Below, in pieces: positions 19,146 to 27,894 of a DNA stretch of 55,157 nucleotides. Both the position numbers and the translations under genes were made by a program. Each line of letters opens with the position of its first letter. Positions within the stretch are counted from its first letter, which is position 1. The stretch spans positions 1-55,157 of the forward strand of contig WGNH01000045.1 in NCBI GenBank assembly GCA_016124665.1. Direction: 5' to 3'. The notes beneath the pieces were generated by a model, which was given only the letters and a program-made list of their open reading frames with translations, made no database searches and was not told where the DNA came from. The DNA comes from Alphaproteobacteria bacterium (lineage in GTDB: Bacteria; Pseudomonadota; Alphaproteobacteria; Caulobacterales; Maricaulaceae).

Positions 19146-20599
19146 CCCCAGGACAGTGTTTTATCGGAGGCGAATGGCGGCCGGGTGGTGGCGGAAATAT
19201 TGTCTCCATCGATCCGGCCAGCGGTGAAACGGTCTGGACAGGCAATGCTGCGAATGCGGAAGATGTCGATGCGGCCTTCATGGCTGCGCGTGCCGCGTTT
19301 CCGGGCTGGGCGCGAACGCCGCTGGCGGACCGGCTTGCGATTGTTGAACGCTTTGGCGCCCTGCTGAGCGAGAAAAAGGCGGAGGTTGCGGAGCTGATCG
19401 CGCGCGAGACCGGAAAGCCGCTGTGGGACTGCCAGGGCGAGGCCGCGGCGATGGCGGGCAAGATCGCCATTTCGATCAAGGCCTATCACGACCGTACGGG
19501 TGAAACGCAGGCCGAGATGGATTTCGGATCGGCCGAATTGCGTCACAAGCCGCTGGGTGTCATGTTTGTCCTCGGCCCGTATAATTTCCCGGGACATTTG
19601 CCCAACGGCCATATCGTACCCGCACTGATTGCCGGAAATACCTGTGTTTTCAAACCTTCGGAGCTGACGCCGGCGGCGGGTGAGTGGATGATCCATGTCT
19701 GGGAGGAGGCGGGGCTTCCACCCGGCGTGCTCAATCTGGTGCAAGGCGCGCGTGAAACCGGGGCCGCCGCCCTTGATCACGCAGAGCTGGATGGCGTTCT
19801 GTTTACGGGCTCGCACAATACCGGCCAGTTCATTCACAAGAAATTCGCCGGCCGGACCGGAATACAGCTGGCGCTGGAAATGGGCGGCAATAATCCGTTG
19901 GTCATCTGGGATGCGGAAGACGCCGAAGCTTCCGCCCGGCTTGCGGCATTCTCTGCCTTTGTCAGTTCCGGTCAACGCTGTTCGTGTGCGCGGCGGATCA
20001 TCCTGCCGGCAGGGACGGCGGGAGATGCCGTCGTTGAGCGCCTGATCGGGATTTCCCGCCGTATTCCTGTTGGCCGCTGGAGTGATGATCCGGAGCCATT
20101 CATGGGCCCGCTGGTGACCACCGATGCTGCCCTGCAGGTTATCAAGGCGCAGGAAAAACTCGTCGCGGGTGGCGGGCAGTGTCTGCTCGAGGCGCGCATT
20201 CTGGACCAGGGACCGGCCTTCGTGTCGCCGGGAGTCATTGACGTGACCGGGACGGAACATCCGGACGCTGAAGTCTTCGGTCCGCTGGTGAAGATCATCC
20301 GCGCGGACAGTTTCGAGGCCGCCTTGCAAGAAGCCAATCATACGGCTTATGGCCTGTCCGCCGGTCTGGTCAGTGATGATGCCGGACTGTGGGACCGGTT
20401 CCGCGTCGAAGTTCGCGCCGGCATCGTCAACTGGAACCGCCCGACGCCGGGCGCGGCCAGTTCAATGCCTTTCGGTGGTCCGGGACAGTCCGGAAACCTG
20501 CGGCCATCGGCCTATTATGCAGCGGATTATTGTGCCTACCCTGTCGCCAGTCAGCTGGCTCCGCGGCCTGAACGGATCGCTATACGGGGCGTGGAATGA
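19142..20599 (+). CDS. astD: Succinylglutamate-semialdehyde dehydrogenase
   Basis: AstD oxidises N-succinylglutamate 5-semialdehyde with NAD+, the fourth AST step. The 485-aa aldehyde dehydrogenase has GPYNFPGHLPNGHIVPAL (coenzyme site), the general base Glu246 in LALEMGGNNP, and the catalytic Cys280 in VSSGQRCSCARR. The ATG at 19142 overlaps the astA stop (ATGA) with GGAG 8 bases upstream and gives the usual short N-terminus; an ATG at 19127 would add five residues. Its stop overlaps astB (ATGA). Confidence 0.94.
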   Translation: MTPGQCFIGGEWRPGGGGNIVSIDPASGETVWTGNAANAEDVDAAFMAARAAFPGWARTPLADRLAIVERFGALLSEKKAEVAELIARETGKPLWDCQGEAAAMAGKIAISIKAYHDRTGETQAEMDFGSAELRHKPLGVMFVLGPYNFPGHLPNGHIVPALIAGNTCVFKPSELTPAAGEWMIHVWEEAGLPPGVLNLVQGARETGAAALDHAELDGVLFTGSHNTGQFIHKKFAGRTGIQLALEMGGNNPLVIWDAEDAEASARLAAFSAFVSSGQRCSCARRIILPAGTAGDAVVERLIGISRRIPVGRWSDDPEPFMGPLVTTDAALQVIKAQEKLVAGGGQCLLEARILDQGPAFVSPGVIDVTGTEHPDAEVFGPLVKIIRADSFEAALQEANHTAYGLSAGLVSDDAGLWDRFRVEVRAGIVNWNRPTPGAASSMPFGGPGQSGNLRPSAYYAADYCAYPVASQLAPRPERIAIRGVE

Positions 20600-21933
20600 C
20601 AGCTGTTGAAGCCAATTTCGACGGGATTATCGGACCGACGCACAATTATGGCGGACTGAGTTTCGGCAATATGGCATCCGACAGGAATAGGGGCGCTGCA
20701 TCGGCCCCCCGTGCGGCAGTGCTGGAAGGTCTGAAGAAAGCCAAGACCCTCGCCGATGCCGGGCTGTTACAGGGCGTTCTGCCTCCGCAGGAGCGTCCGG
20801 ATACCGGTTTTTTGCGGCGGGCCGGATTCTCGGGTTCGGATGCGCAAGTCCTGGAGGCGGCAGCGAAATCCGCACCGGCGCTGTTACGCAATGTGTATTC
20901 GGCGTCGCCGATGTGGGCGGCGAATGCCGCTACCGTGTCACCGTCCGCGGATACCGCAGATGGCCGTCTCCATCTGACGCCAGCCAATCTGATCACGACT
21001 TTGCACCGGTCCATCGAAGGCCCGGCGACGGAGCGCGCCCTGTCGCGGATTTTTACCGGCGACCGGTTCGCTGTGCACTCCCCCCTGCCGCCGCAATCGA
21101 CTTTCGCGGACGAGGGGGCGGCAAATCATGTCCGCCTGTGCGCGCAACATGGCGGCCCGGGCGTGGAAATATTCGTCTATGGCCGCGAAGCCAGCGAGAC
21201 CTGGACCGGCCGGTATCCTGCCCGCCAGACCCGCGAAGCCTGCGAGGCCGTGGCACGCGCACATGGGCTGGATCCGAAGCGCTGTGTGTTCATCCGGCAG
21301 GGGCAGGTGGCGATAGATGCCGGGGCGTTTCACAATGATGTGGTCTGCGTTGGCACGTTGACCACGCTTTTCTTCCATGAGCTGGCATTCGAGGACAAGA
21401 CTGGCGCGATGGCCGCCATCCGGGCTGCCGCCGAGGGGCTGTTCGAGCCGGTCTTTGTAGAAGTGCCGGAAAACGAAGTGCCGATTGCGGATGCGATCTC
21501 GAGCTATCTTTTCAATTCACAATTGCTGGCGATGCCGGGTGCGGACCGTTTGATGCTGAATGCACCGGTGGAGACAGAGGAAACCCCGTCCACGCAGACT
21601 TATTGTTGCAGAATGACATCGGGCAACGGTCCGATCAGCACAGTGAATTATGTCGATGTGCGCCAGTCCATGCGCAATGGTGGCGGGCCTGCCTGCCTGC
21701 GGCTGCGTGTGGTGTTGACGCCCGAGGAGGCGCAGGCCGTCAACCCCTCCTGTCTGCTGACCGATGAAATCTATTCGGCGCTCTGCAAGTGGGCCGAACA
21801 GCATTACCGCGACACGCTGAGTGTCGAGGATCTGGCGGATCCGGCGCTGATGCAGGAAAGCCGGCAAGCGCTGGATGCGCTCACCGGCCTTCTTGGTCTG
21901 GGATCGGACTTCTATCCGTTCCAGCGGCGCTAA
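20596..21933 (+). CDS. astB: N-succinylarginine dihydrolase
   Basis: AstB hydrolyses N-succinylarginine to N-succinylornithine, CO2 and ammonia. The 445-aa product carries the amidinotransferase-fold catalytic triad in recognisable positions: Glu173 in FADEGAANH, His246 in AFHNDVV and Cys367 in NGGGPACLRLRV. The start is typical (EANFDGIIGPTHNYGGLS). It is the last gene of the operon. Its stop overlaps by 4 bp the convergent crystallin-like gene, so no terminator hairpin fits between them. Confidence 0.96.
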   Translation: MTAVEANFDGIIGPTHNYGGLSFGNMASDRNRGAASAPRAAVLEGLKKAKTLADAGLLQGVLPPQERPDTGFLRRAGFSGSDAQVLEAAAKSAPALLRNVYSASPMWAANAATVSPSADTADGRLHLTPANLITTLHRSIEGPATERALSRIFTGDRFAVHSPLPPQSTFADEGAANHVRLCAQHGGPGVEIFVYGREASETWTGRYPARQTREACEAVARAHGLDPKRCVFIRQGQVAIDAGAFHNDVVCVGTLTTLFFHELAFEDKTGAMAAIRAAAEGLFEPVFVEVPENEVPIADAISSYLFNSQLLAMPGADRLMLNAPVETEETPSTQTYCCRMTSGNGPISTVNYVDVRQSMRNGGGPACLRLRVVLTPEEAQAVNPSCLLTDEIYSALCKWAEQHYRDTLSVEDLADPALMQESRQALDALTGLLGLGSDFYPFQRR

Positions 21934-23204
21934 TAGCTGCGGACCGAGCTGACCCGATTGCCCAGGCCCCACTGGTTCAGATTATGGACATCGCGATCAA
22001 ACTCATGGCACCGGCCGCCGAATGAGGCATGTTCGCACAACAACCAGCGGCCCCGGCCATTGATCGTCATCGACATGGCGCGGTCATTGAAACGGACAAC
22101 GTCCAGATTGTAGGTGTCGCGGTCGATCGTGACGGACGGGCCGGTGAAATTCGGGCCGGCATAGAGCGTGATCGAGTCATACTGGTTGTAGCCGCCGCCA
22201 GGGCCGCCATATCCGCCGCCATAGCCATATTCGGGCCGTGCCGAGGAAATGCGGTTGCCAAGACCAAGCGTATTCAGATTCCGGACGCGGCCGGAGATTG
22301 TCCGGCAGGGTGTGCCGAAACTGACATCTTCGCAGACTGTCCAGCTCTCATCGCCATAAGCAATGGCAGACATGGCCTGATCGTTGAAACGCAGCCGGAC
22401 GAAATTGCTTTCCTCGCGGTCAAGTTCGATCGACTGACCGGTGAAATTCGGACCGGAAAACAGAACCAGTGTTCCCGCGCGGCTGCCATAACCACTGCCA
22501 GGACCTCCATAGCCAGGACCGCCATAGCCAGGGCCACCATATCCGCCACCATTGTCATATTCCGGTTGAGCCGACGAGACCCGGTTACCCAGACCATAGG
22601 CATTCAGATTGGGAATGCGCCCGGAGATCGTGCGGCAGGGCGTACCGAAATTGGCGTCCTCGCAAATTGTCCAGCGACCGCGGCCTTCGACTTCAGCAGA
22701 CATGGCGCGGTCGTTGAATCCAAGTCCCGTCAGATTGTTCGTCTGGCGGTCGATATTGATCGATTGTCCGGTGTAATTCGGACCCGAGTAGAGAGTCAGC
22801 GAACCATCGCCACGCGGGCCGCCGGGATAGCCTCCCCCGGGATAACCGCTACCCGGACGGCCGCCGGCCCCGTATTCCATGCGCGCCGAGCTGATATGGC
22901 CGTCAAGGCTGATGGTTGCCAGATTGGGGACATCATTTGATATCTCCCGGCAAACGCCCCGGAAATCGGCGTGTTGACAAACCGTCCAGCTGCCACGGCC
23001 CTGGACCCGGATGGACAAGGCGCGGTCATTGAAATTGATGGTCTGGAAATTTGTCACATCGCCATTGATGGTAACGGATTGACCGGAAAAATCGGTTCCC
23101 GAATAGAAAGTCAGGGCGCGCGGTCCACCGCCGCGTTGAGCCTCTGCGGCAGCGCCTAGCGCCAGAGTGCTGGCAAGCGCGCAGATGAACATATTGAATT
23201 TCAT
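21930..23204 (-). CDS. Secreted protein with four beta/gamma-crystallin-like domains
   Basis: A 424-aa exported protein with signal peptide MKFNMFICALASTLALGAAAEAQ. Four repeats of about 80 residues begin near residues 28, 136, 240 and 335. Each has the pattern LxxYSGxxFxGQSxxIxxDxxNxxxxxFNDRAxSxxxxGxxxWxxC. Each ends with xxFGxxCRxIxxxxxNLxxxGLxxxxSSxR. The Gly/Pro/Tyr-rich linkers between repeats (GPGYGGPGYGG) are low complexity. The pattern fits double Greek-key beta/gamma-crystallin domains, which often bind calcium or stabilise surface layers; two cysteines per domain could form disulfides. The exact function is unknown. The family call is by eye. Confidence 0.8.
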   Translation of the reverse strand: MKFNMFICALASTLALGAAAEAQRGGGPRALTFYSGTDFSGQSVTINGDVTNFQTINFNDRALSIRVQGRGSWTVCQHADFRGVCREISNDVPNLATISLDGHISSARMEYGAGGRPGSGYPGGGYPGGPRGDGSLTLYSGPNYTGQSINIDRQTNNLTGLGFNDRAMSAEVEGRGRWTICEDANFGTPCRTISGRIPNLNAYGLGNRVSSAQPEYDNGGGYGGPGYGGPGYGGPGSGYGSRAGTLVLFSGPNFTGQSIELDREESNFVRLRFNDQAMSAIAYGDESWTVCEDVSFGTPCRTISGRVRNLNTLGLGNRISSARPEYGYGGGYGGPGGGYNQYDSITLYAGPNFTGPSVTIDRDTYNLDVVRFNDRAMSMTINGRGRWLLCEHASFGGRCHEFDRDVHNLNQWGLGNRVSSVRSY

Positions 23205-23302
23205 GATAGTCTCCCATTCTGACGAATGCCGGATTCGTCTATCTCCCCACCTATATGGCTATTCTATTGTGAACCTTCGGCAACGGAAGTGACAGACAGG
23301 TT

Positions 23303-25408
23303 TTATCTGCCGCCATCGCCGGTTGCCGTTCTTTCCTCTTCATCATCTTGCTGCGATGAGCCTCTACCAAACAGGTCACGCAAAAGGCGCTCCGCGGGAT
23401 CGACGTCTTCTTCAGCCGGTTCGCCTTCCGGATTTGTCTCGTCCGATACCGGCTGCGTGCCGCCAAGGCCCAGAGCGTTGCCCAAGACATTGCGGATTGC
23501 GTCTTCAGGGTCTTCGCCGCTTATGGCCCCCTGAATGGCGCCCTGGAGAAGGGCACGGCCCACGACATCCCAGTCAATGCCGACGCGGGGATTGTTGAAG
23601 GTGCCGTTGATGAGGATGGGAACGACAACACCCTGAAGATCACGTTCGCCGCCCTGGCCTTCAATACTGGCTACAGCCCTGGGGCGGAGACGGTAATCAA
23701 GTGTTTGGCCCCCGATTCCCACCGTGCCGGCACCATCGACACGGACCAGCGGACTTAGCATGATCAGGTCATTGTTGGTGGCAATGCCATTGGCGACCGT
23801 GAAGGTACCTTCCAGCGCCGAGAAATCGGTTTCTTCCTGTTCTCCGAATCCGTCCGGCAGGCGGCGGTTGGCCAGTGCTGACTCTATGCCGCGTATGGCC
23901 TGCGCCAGGTTCACACCGCGAATCGCGCCATCGGCAAAGGCGAAGCCGCCGGTTCCGCCAAGGCCATTCATCAATTCGGCTTGGGAATGACCGGAGGTCA
24001 ACAGGTCGATCGTGAGGCGCCCTGTCCCCGAGAGGCGGTCAAAACCCGCAGCCGCCTCAAGAAGCGGCAAGGCGGCAATCGATTGCAGGTCCGCAAACAG
24101 GCTGAAGGATGGTGTCGCCGTGCGGCCATTGGCGACAAAGCTTGCCCGCCCGCTGCCCTCATAGAGCGAGATGCGGGTCAAATTCGCTTCCAGCCGTGAA
24201 TTGACCAGCTCGACATCCAGCGCCGCATCCGAAATCTCGATGTCCTGAACCGTCAGTTCACCCACAGTGAGATCCAGGTCAGCATCGACCAGGCCAAGCG
24301 CTGAGACATCGATGCGTTCCGTCGACCAGGCCGGCACATCACCCGAAGGCGTCTCTGTTTCGGGTACAGCCGGCATGTAGGGGCTTACGTCGAGCCGGGG
24401 CAGGTTCAAGGTGCCGTCAATCGCCGGGCGCGCCCCGGCCAGTGACACGCTGAAACGGCCAGTGCCCGAGATGTCATCGAGACGGATATGGTCATTCTGT
24501 CCGGCATTGGACGCGTCCAGCGTAAAGGCGTTCATGCCGCCCGAGAGATTTCCGGACAGCTCGAAATTCTCCAGCCCGGCACCCGCGGGAAGAGGGGTAC
24601 CTGCAAAGGCGGCAAGGGCACGAATTGAGGGAATGTCGGAGGACAAGCGGCCGGAATAGCGGACATCCTCGCCCTCCAGAATGTTCCCGTCAAAGCCGAG
24701 GTCGATCAGATTGCCGCCGAGGTCCAGCCGGGCCGCCACCTGCTCGCCCTCAAAAAAACCGCGGACAGATCCGAGATGCAGATTGAGGGTCATGTTTTCG
24801 CCATCGGCGGTCAATGCGCCCGTGATGTCGAGCGGATCATCCAGTCCGGGCATGTGGATATCGAGATCCAGCCCTTCGATCTCGCGGGATTGCGTGCCAT
24901 CGGCGAAGCTGATGAAGCCGTTCTCGATGCGGATATCGCCCAGCGAGGCTTCAAACGGCAAGGCCCCGGGACGGCGGACAAAACCAGCGTCTGCCGGGGC
25001 TTGCGCTGCGGTGCCGTCATCGGGTCCGAAGGACCAGTTATTGCGATTTCCGCGTTGTTCCAGCCGTATTACAGGGTCGATGAGGATGAATTCCTCGATC
25101 ACGACCGTGCGCGAAAGCAATGGCCAGAGCTGCACACCGACGCGCATTTCCGCCATCTCTGCGAACGGGACATCGCCAAAGCCGTCCTCGTTGGCAATCG
25201 AGACATTGTGAGCCTGGATCTGCACATTTGGCAGCAGGCTGAGACGGACATCACCTGCGAGGGTGACCTCGCGCCCCAGATTTTCACTGGCCGCTATCTG
25301 GGCCCGGTCCCGGTAAACCGACTCGGGAATCAGGAAGGGGATGATGATGGCGGCGATCACGACAACGAGGATCAGGCCGATAAGAAAAGTCAGAAGGCGG
25401 CGGATCAT
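23303..25408 (-). CDS. AsmA family protein
   Basis: A 701-aa inner-membrane-anchored periplasmic protein. One N-terminal membrane helix (RRLLTFLIGLILVVVIAAIIIPFLI) is followed by the AsmA N-terminal pattern REVTLAGDVRLSLLPNVQIQAHNVSIANEDG. The C-terminal AsmA signature GGTGGFAFADGAIRGVNLAQAIRGIES is present, then an IEGQGGERDLQGVVVPILING segment and an acidic tail. AsmA-like proteins are thought to form beta-groove bridges for lipid transport or outer-membrane homeostasis (family knowledge). The ATG at 25408 has AGGGAG upstream. An in-frame start at 25435 adds nine residues ahead of the helix and is less likely. Confidence 0.9.
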   Translation of the reverse strand: MIRRLLTFLIGLILVVVIAAIIIPFLIPESVYRDRAQIAASENLGREVTLAGDVRLSLLPNVQIQAHNVSIANEDGFGDVPFAEMAEMRVGVQLWPLLSRTVVIEEFILIDPVIRLEQRGNRNNWSFGPDDGTAAQAPADAGFVRRPGALPFEASLGDIRIENGFISFADGTQSREIEGLDLDIHMPGLDDPLDITGALTADGENMTLNLHLGSVRGFFEGEQVAARLDLGGNLIDLGFDGNILEGEDVRYSGRLSSDIPSIRALAAFAGTPLPAGAGLENFELSGNLSGGMNAFTLDASNAGQNDHIRLDDISGTGRFSVSLAGARPAIDGTLNLPRLDVSPYMPAVPETETPSGDVPAWSTERIDVSALGLVDADLDLTVGELTVQDIEISDAALDVELVNSRLEANLTRISLYEGSGRASFVANGRTATPSFSLFADLQSIAALPLLEAAAGFDRLSGTGRLTIDLLTSGHSQAELMNGLGGTGGFAFADGAIRGVNLAQAIRGIESALANRRLPDGFGEQEETDFSALEGTFTVANGIATNNDLIMLSPLVRVDGAGTVGIGGQTLDYRLRPRAVASIEGQGGERDLQGVVVPILINGTFNNPRVGIDWDVVGRALLQGAIQGAISGEDPEDAIRNVLGNALGLGGTQPVSDETNPEGEPAEEDVDPAERLLRDLFGRGSSQQDDEEERTATGDGGR

Positions 25409-25500
25409 GAAAAACTCCCTGAAGCCGGATGACATCTGTTCTCTGACGAGAATTTCGGGCTAGTATACTCCACAGAATGACAGCCGTTCAGGGGGACAGC

Positions 25501-26283
25501 ATGAAAATTCAAAAAATATCCATGAGCCGCCGCGATATCCTTATGGGACTTGCGGCCGGGACGATCCTGCCGGTTGCCGGTTGCGCCCAAAACGATGCGC
25601 TGGGGCGGAGCCAGCTGCAGCTGGTGTCGGAAAACCAGATCATGGCACTTTCGCAGCAGGCCTGGCAGGATGCCCTTCAACGGGAGCGCATTCTACGGGA
25701 CCCTGGCTATAACCGGCGGCTGCAGCGCGTGGGTGCCAATATGGTACGCGCCACAGGAATGACCGGACTCGACTGGGAATTTGTGGTGATCGATTCCGAC
25801 CAGGTCAATGCCTGGGTGTTGCCGAACGGCAAGGTCGCCTTCTATCGCGGCATTCTGGATATCATGGAAGAGGACGGGCATATCGCGACCGTGATGGGCC
25901 ATGAGATGGGGCATGTGGCCGCGCGCCATTCTGCCGAGCGTGCCAGCCAGCAACGGGCCAGCCAGATCGGGATGCAGATAGCCGGCGCGTTGTTGCAGCA
26001 GCAGGGCGTCGATTTCAATCAGGATATGGCGGCCGCCCTCGGGGCGGGCGTTACCTATGGCATCATCATGCCGTATTCGCGCCAGCATGAGTTCGAGGCC
26101 GACCGTCTGGGCGTGGATTACATGGTGTCAGGCGGGTATGCGCCGCACTATGCGACCGATTTCTGGCTTGCCATGTCGACGCGCCACCAGAATGCCGGGT
26201 TCGAATTCCTGTCCACCCACCCATCGGACGAAGCCAGGCTGGATGCCATGCGCGCGCATATCGCGGCGCGAGGTTATTCCTGA
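25501..26283 (+). CDS. M48-family metalloprotease, probable Tat-exported lipoprotein
   Basis: A 260-aa zinc protease. HEMGH at residues 134-138 is the HExxH zinc motif, and QHEFEADRLG at about 195-204 supplies the third ligand region; STHPSDEARLDAM follows as in other M48 proteases. The N-terminus MSRRDILMGLAAGTILPVAGC has a twin arginine and a lipobox (VAGC, Cys28), suggesting Tat export and lipid attachment. The start at 25501 follows GGGGGA; an ATG at 25477 would add eight residues. The likely role is turnover of misfolded envelope proteins, as for BepA/LoiP-type lipoprotein proteases (inference). Confidence 0.9.
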   Translation: MKIQKISMSRRDILMGLAAGTILPVAGCAQNDALGRSQLQLVSENQIMALSQQAWQDALQRERILRDPGYNRRLQRVGANMVRATGMTGLDWEFVVIDSDQVNAWVLPNGKVAFYRGILDIMEEDGHIATVMGHEMGHVAARHSAERASQQRASQIGMQIAGALLQQQGVDFNQDMAAALGAGVTYGIIMPYSRQHEFEADRLGVDYMVSGGYAPHYATDFWLAMSTRHQNAGFEFLSTHPSDEARLDAMRAHIAARGYS

Positions 26284-26687
26284 TCGTCTGACGCCTCAGC
26301 AGCTTCCGCGCGCTCTGCGATGAGGGCACGGGCGGCATCGACGCTTTCGACTTCCTCGACCGTATCAATGGCACAGCGGAAACCATTGTCCGGCGTGATA
26401 TATTCCACGACCGGCGGACACAGCGTGGCGTTCTCACCGAACGACGTGGCCAGCTGGACGCCGAAGTTCAAATCCGGGCAGCTGTGACGCAAGGTCGCCA
26501 GATAGTGACGGCTGGCACCGCCGCGGAACACGACATGCTCACGGTCGATAACGCTGTAACCATTGATCTGGACCATGCGGACGCAGCGCGGTGCGGCCTC
26601 TTCGCCGTCTTGGTGGTGATCGGTGGCAAGCACAGGTGCGGTCGCGAATGCACAAGCGGCCAGTGATACGATAGTCAGGGATTTCAT
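26274..26687 (-). CDS. Small secreted protein, probably DUF6491-like
   Basis: A 137-aa exported protein with signal peptide MKSLTIVSLAACAFATAPVLA. The mature part has RCVRMVQINGYSVIDREHVVFRGGASRHYLATLRHSCPDL. I associate this pattern with the small DUF6491 family of alphaproteobacteria, of unknown function; this recall should be verified. Four cysteines could form two disulfides. The ATG at 26687 has AAGGAGG 5 bases upstream; the longer frame to 26846 is rejected because it would run into the divergent oxidase gene. It overlaps the M48 gene's end by 10 bp. Confidence 0.82.
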   Translation of the reverse strand: MKSLTIVSLAACAFATAPVLATDHHQDGEEAAPRCVRMVQINGYSVIDREHVVFRGGASRHYLATLRHSCPDLNFGVQLATSFGENATLCPPVVEYITPDNGFRCAIDTVEEVESVDAARALIAERAEAAEASDDQE

Positions 26688-26742
26688 CTTGTCCTCCTTA
26701 CCGGCTGGACAGGTTACACCACTGGACATGACGCCGAGCTGA

Positions 26743-27840
26743 ATGGATTTCAAGTCAAAACCCCGTGTAAGGATCGCCATAGCGGGCGGTGGCATTGCCG
26801 GTCTGGCGTGTGCAAAGGCTCTGCTGAATCGCGGCGCGGCTGTCACCGTCTATGAGGCTGGGGCCGCTGGCCAAGGGGCATTGTGGGCATCCGGAGGCAT
26901 GCTGGCGGGCGGGTTTGAATGCGCGGAAGCCAATGCATCCCCGGCATTTGCCGAATTGGCCCGGCGCGGCATGGCGCTCTGGTCTGACTGGGCGGAAGAT
27001 CTGGGTGCCGCCCGGATTGGCTACAGGGTCGGCGGTGTGATCAGCCCGGCCAGTGACTTTGCCGGCCTCGACTGGCTGGATGTCCTGGCGGAGCGTGCCG
27101 GACAACTGGATATTCCGTATCGGCGTCTGCGCCGGTTGCCGGAGTGTGTCCGGGCCCGGTCTGCCATCGAATTTCCTGAAGATGGCGAGCTCGACAACCG
27201 CCTTCTCGGCCCGCGCCTTGCCGCTTTCGTGCGGGAGGCCGGAGGGCACATCCTTGAGCGTACAAATGTGACGGTGCTGGCAACCGACGGTGACCGTGTG
27301 CGGGTTGAAACGAACGAGGCCAGCCATAACTTTGATGCGGTCATACTGGCGACGGGCGTTGCCGGGCAGGCCCTGCAGCCAGCCGAGCCGGCACTGAGCG
27401 CCATCCGGCCTGTGAAAGGGCAGATGTTGTCGCTGCAGGGGCCGGGTGAGCAGCTCGCTTTCTGCCTGCGGGCGCGCAATGCCTATGTTTCGCAAAAAAC
27501 GGACGGCCGGTTTGTCATTGGTGCCACCAGTGAGACCGGGAAAAGCGATACGCATGTGGATGATACGGCCATCTCAGCACTCCGGCGGAATGCTGAAACC
27601 TGGCTGCCTGGACTGGAAGGTAGGGAGGTCACGGAAAGCTGGGCGGGAATCCGCCCGGGAACGCCGGATAATCTGCCTATTCTGGGGGCGGGCGCATTGC
27701 CGGGTGTTTATCTGGCGCTAGGGCTATACCGGAACGGGGTTTTGCTGGCCCCGGCTGTTGGCGAACTGATGGCTGATGCCATTCTTTCCGGAACGGCACC
27801 GCCAGTGGACTTCGGGGCTGCACGCTTCTTTCAGCGTTAA
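26743..27840 (+). CDS. thiO: FAD-dependent amino acid oxidase, ThiO-like
   Basis: A 365-aa flavoprotein of the DAAO family. The FAD-binding motif is RIAIAGGGIAGLACAKALL at about residues 9-27. The second conserved region has FVIGATSETGKSD, and AGIRPGTPDNLPILG and GLYRNGVLLAPA near the end are typical of glycine oxidase ThiO, which makes the imine precursor of the thiazole of thiamine. No other thi gene and no thiamine-pyrophosphate riboswitch is visible (only 55 bp upstream), so the exact substrate is uncertain. It is divergent from the small secreted protein gene. Confidence 0.82.
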   Translation: MDFKSKPRVRIAIAGGGIAGLACAKALLNRGAAVTVYEAGAAGQGALWASGGMLAGGFECAEANASPAFAELARRGMALWSDWAEDLGAARIGYRVGGVISPASDFAGLDWLDVLAERAGQLDIPYRRLRRLPECVRARSAIEFPEDGELDNRLLGPRLAAFVREAGGHILERTNVTVLATDGDRVRVETNEASHNFDAVILATGVAGQALQPAEPALSAIRPVKGQMLSLQGPGEQLAFCLRARNAYVSQKTDGRFVIGATSETGKSDTHVDDTAISALRRNAETWLPGLEGREVTESWAGIRPGTPDNLPILGAGALPGVYLALGLYRNGVLLAPAVGELMADAILSGTAPPVDFGAARFFQR

Positions 27841-27851
27841 CGCCAAGTTAG
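27837..27851. promoter_or_regulatory. Possible CtrA site upstream of the transglycosylase gene
   Basis: TTAA-CGCCAAG-TTAG differs by one base from the CtrA consensus TTAA-N7-TTAA. It starts within the thiO stop codon and lies 44 bases before the transglycosylase start. CtrA controls envelope and polar-organelle genes in Caulobacterales. A single site of this quality can occur by chance. Confidence 0.35.
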
Positions 27852-27894
27852 CGGCTCGACCCAACACTGCGCGCATGTAATGCGAGTCGGCACA

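Noticed and set aside
18881-20341. 486-codon frame opposite astA/astD
   Set aside because: Antisense shadow with the same codon-position bias artefact; astA and astD are certain.
22200-22900. Repetitive GC-rich DNA that could suggest an array
   Set aside because: It encodes Gly/Pro/Tyr linkers and repeated crystallin-like domains; the repeats are degenerate and not spaced like CRISPR.
26688-26742. Thiamine-pyrophosphate riboswitch before the thiO-like gene
   Set aside because: The gap is only 55 bp, too short, with no THI-box sequence.
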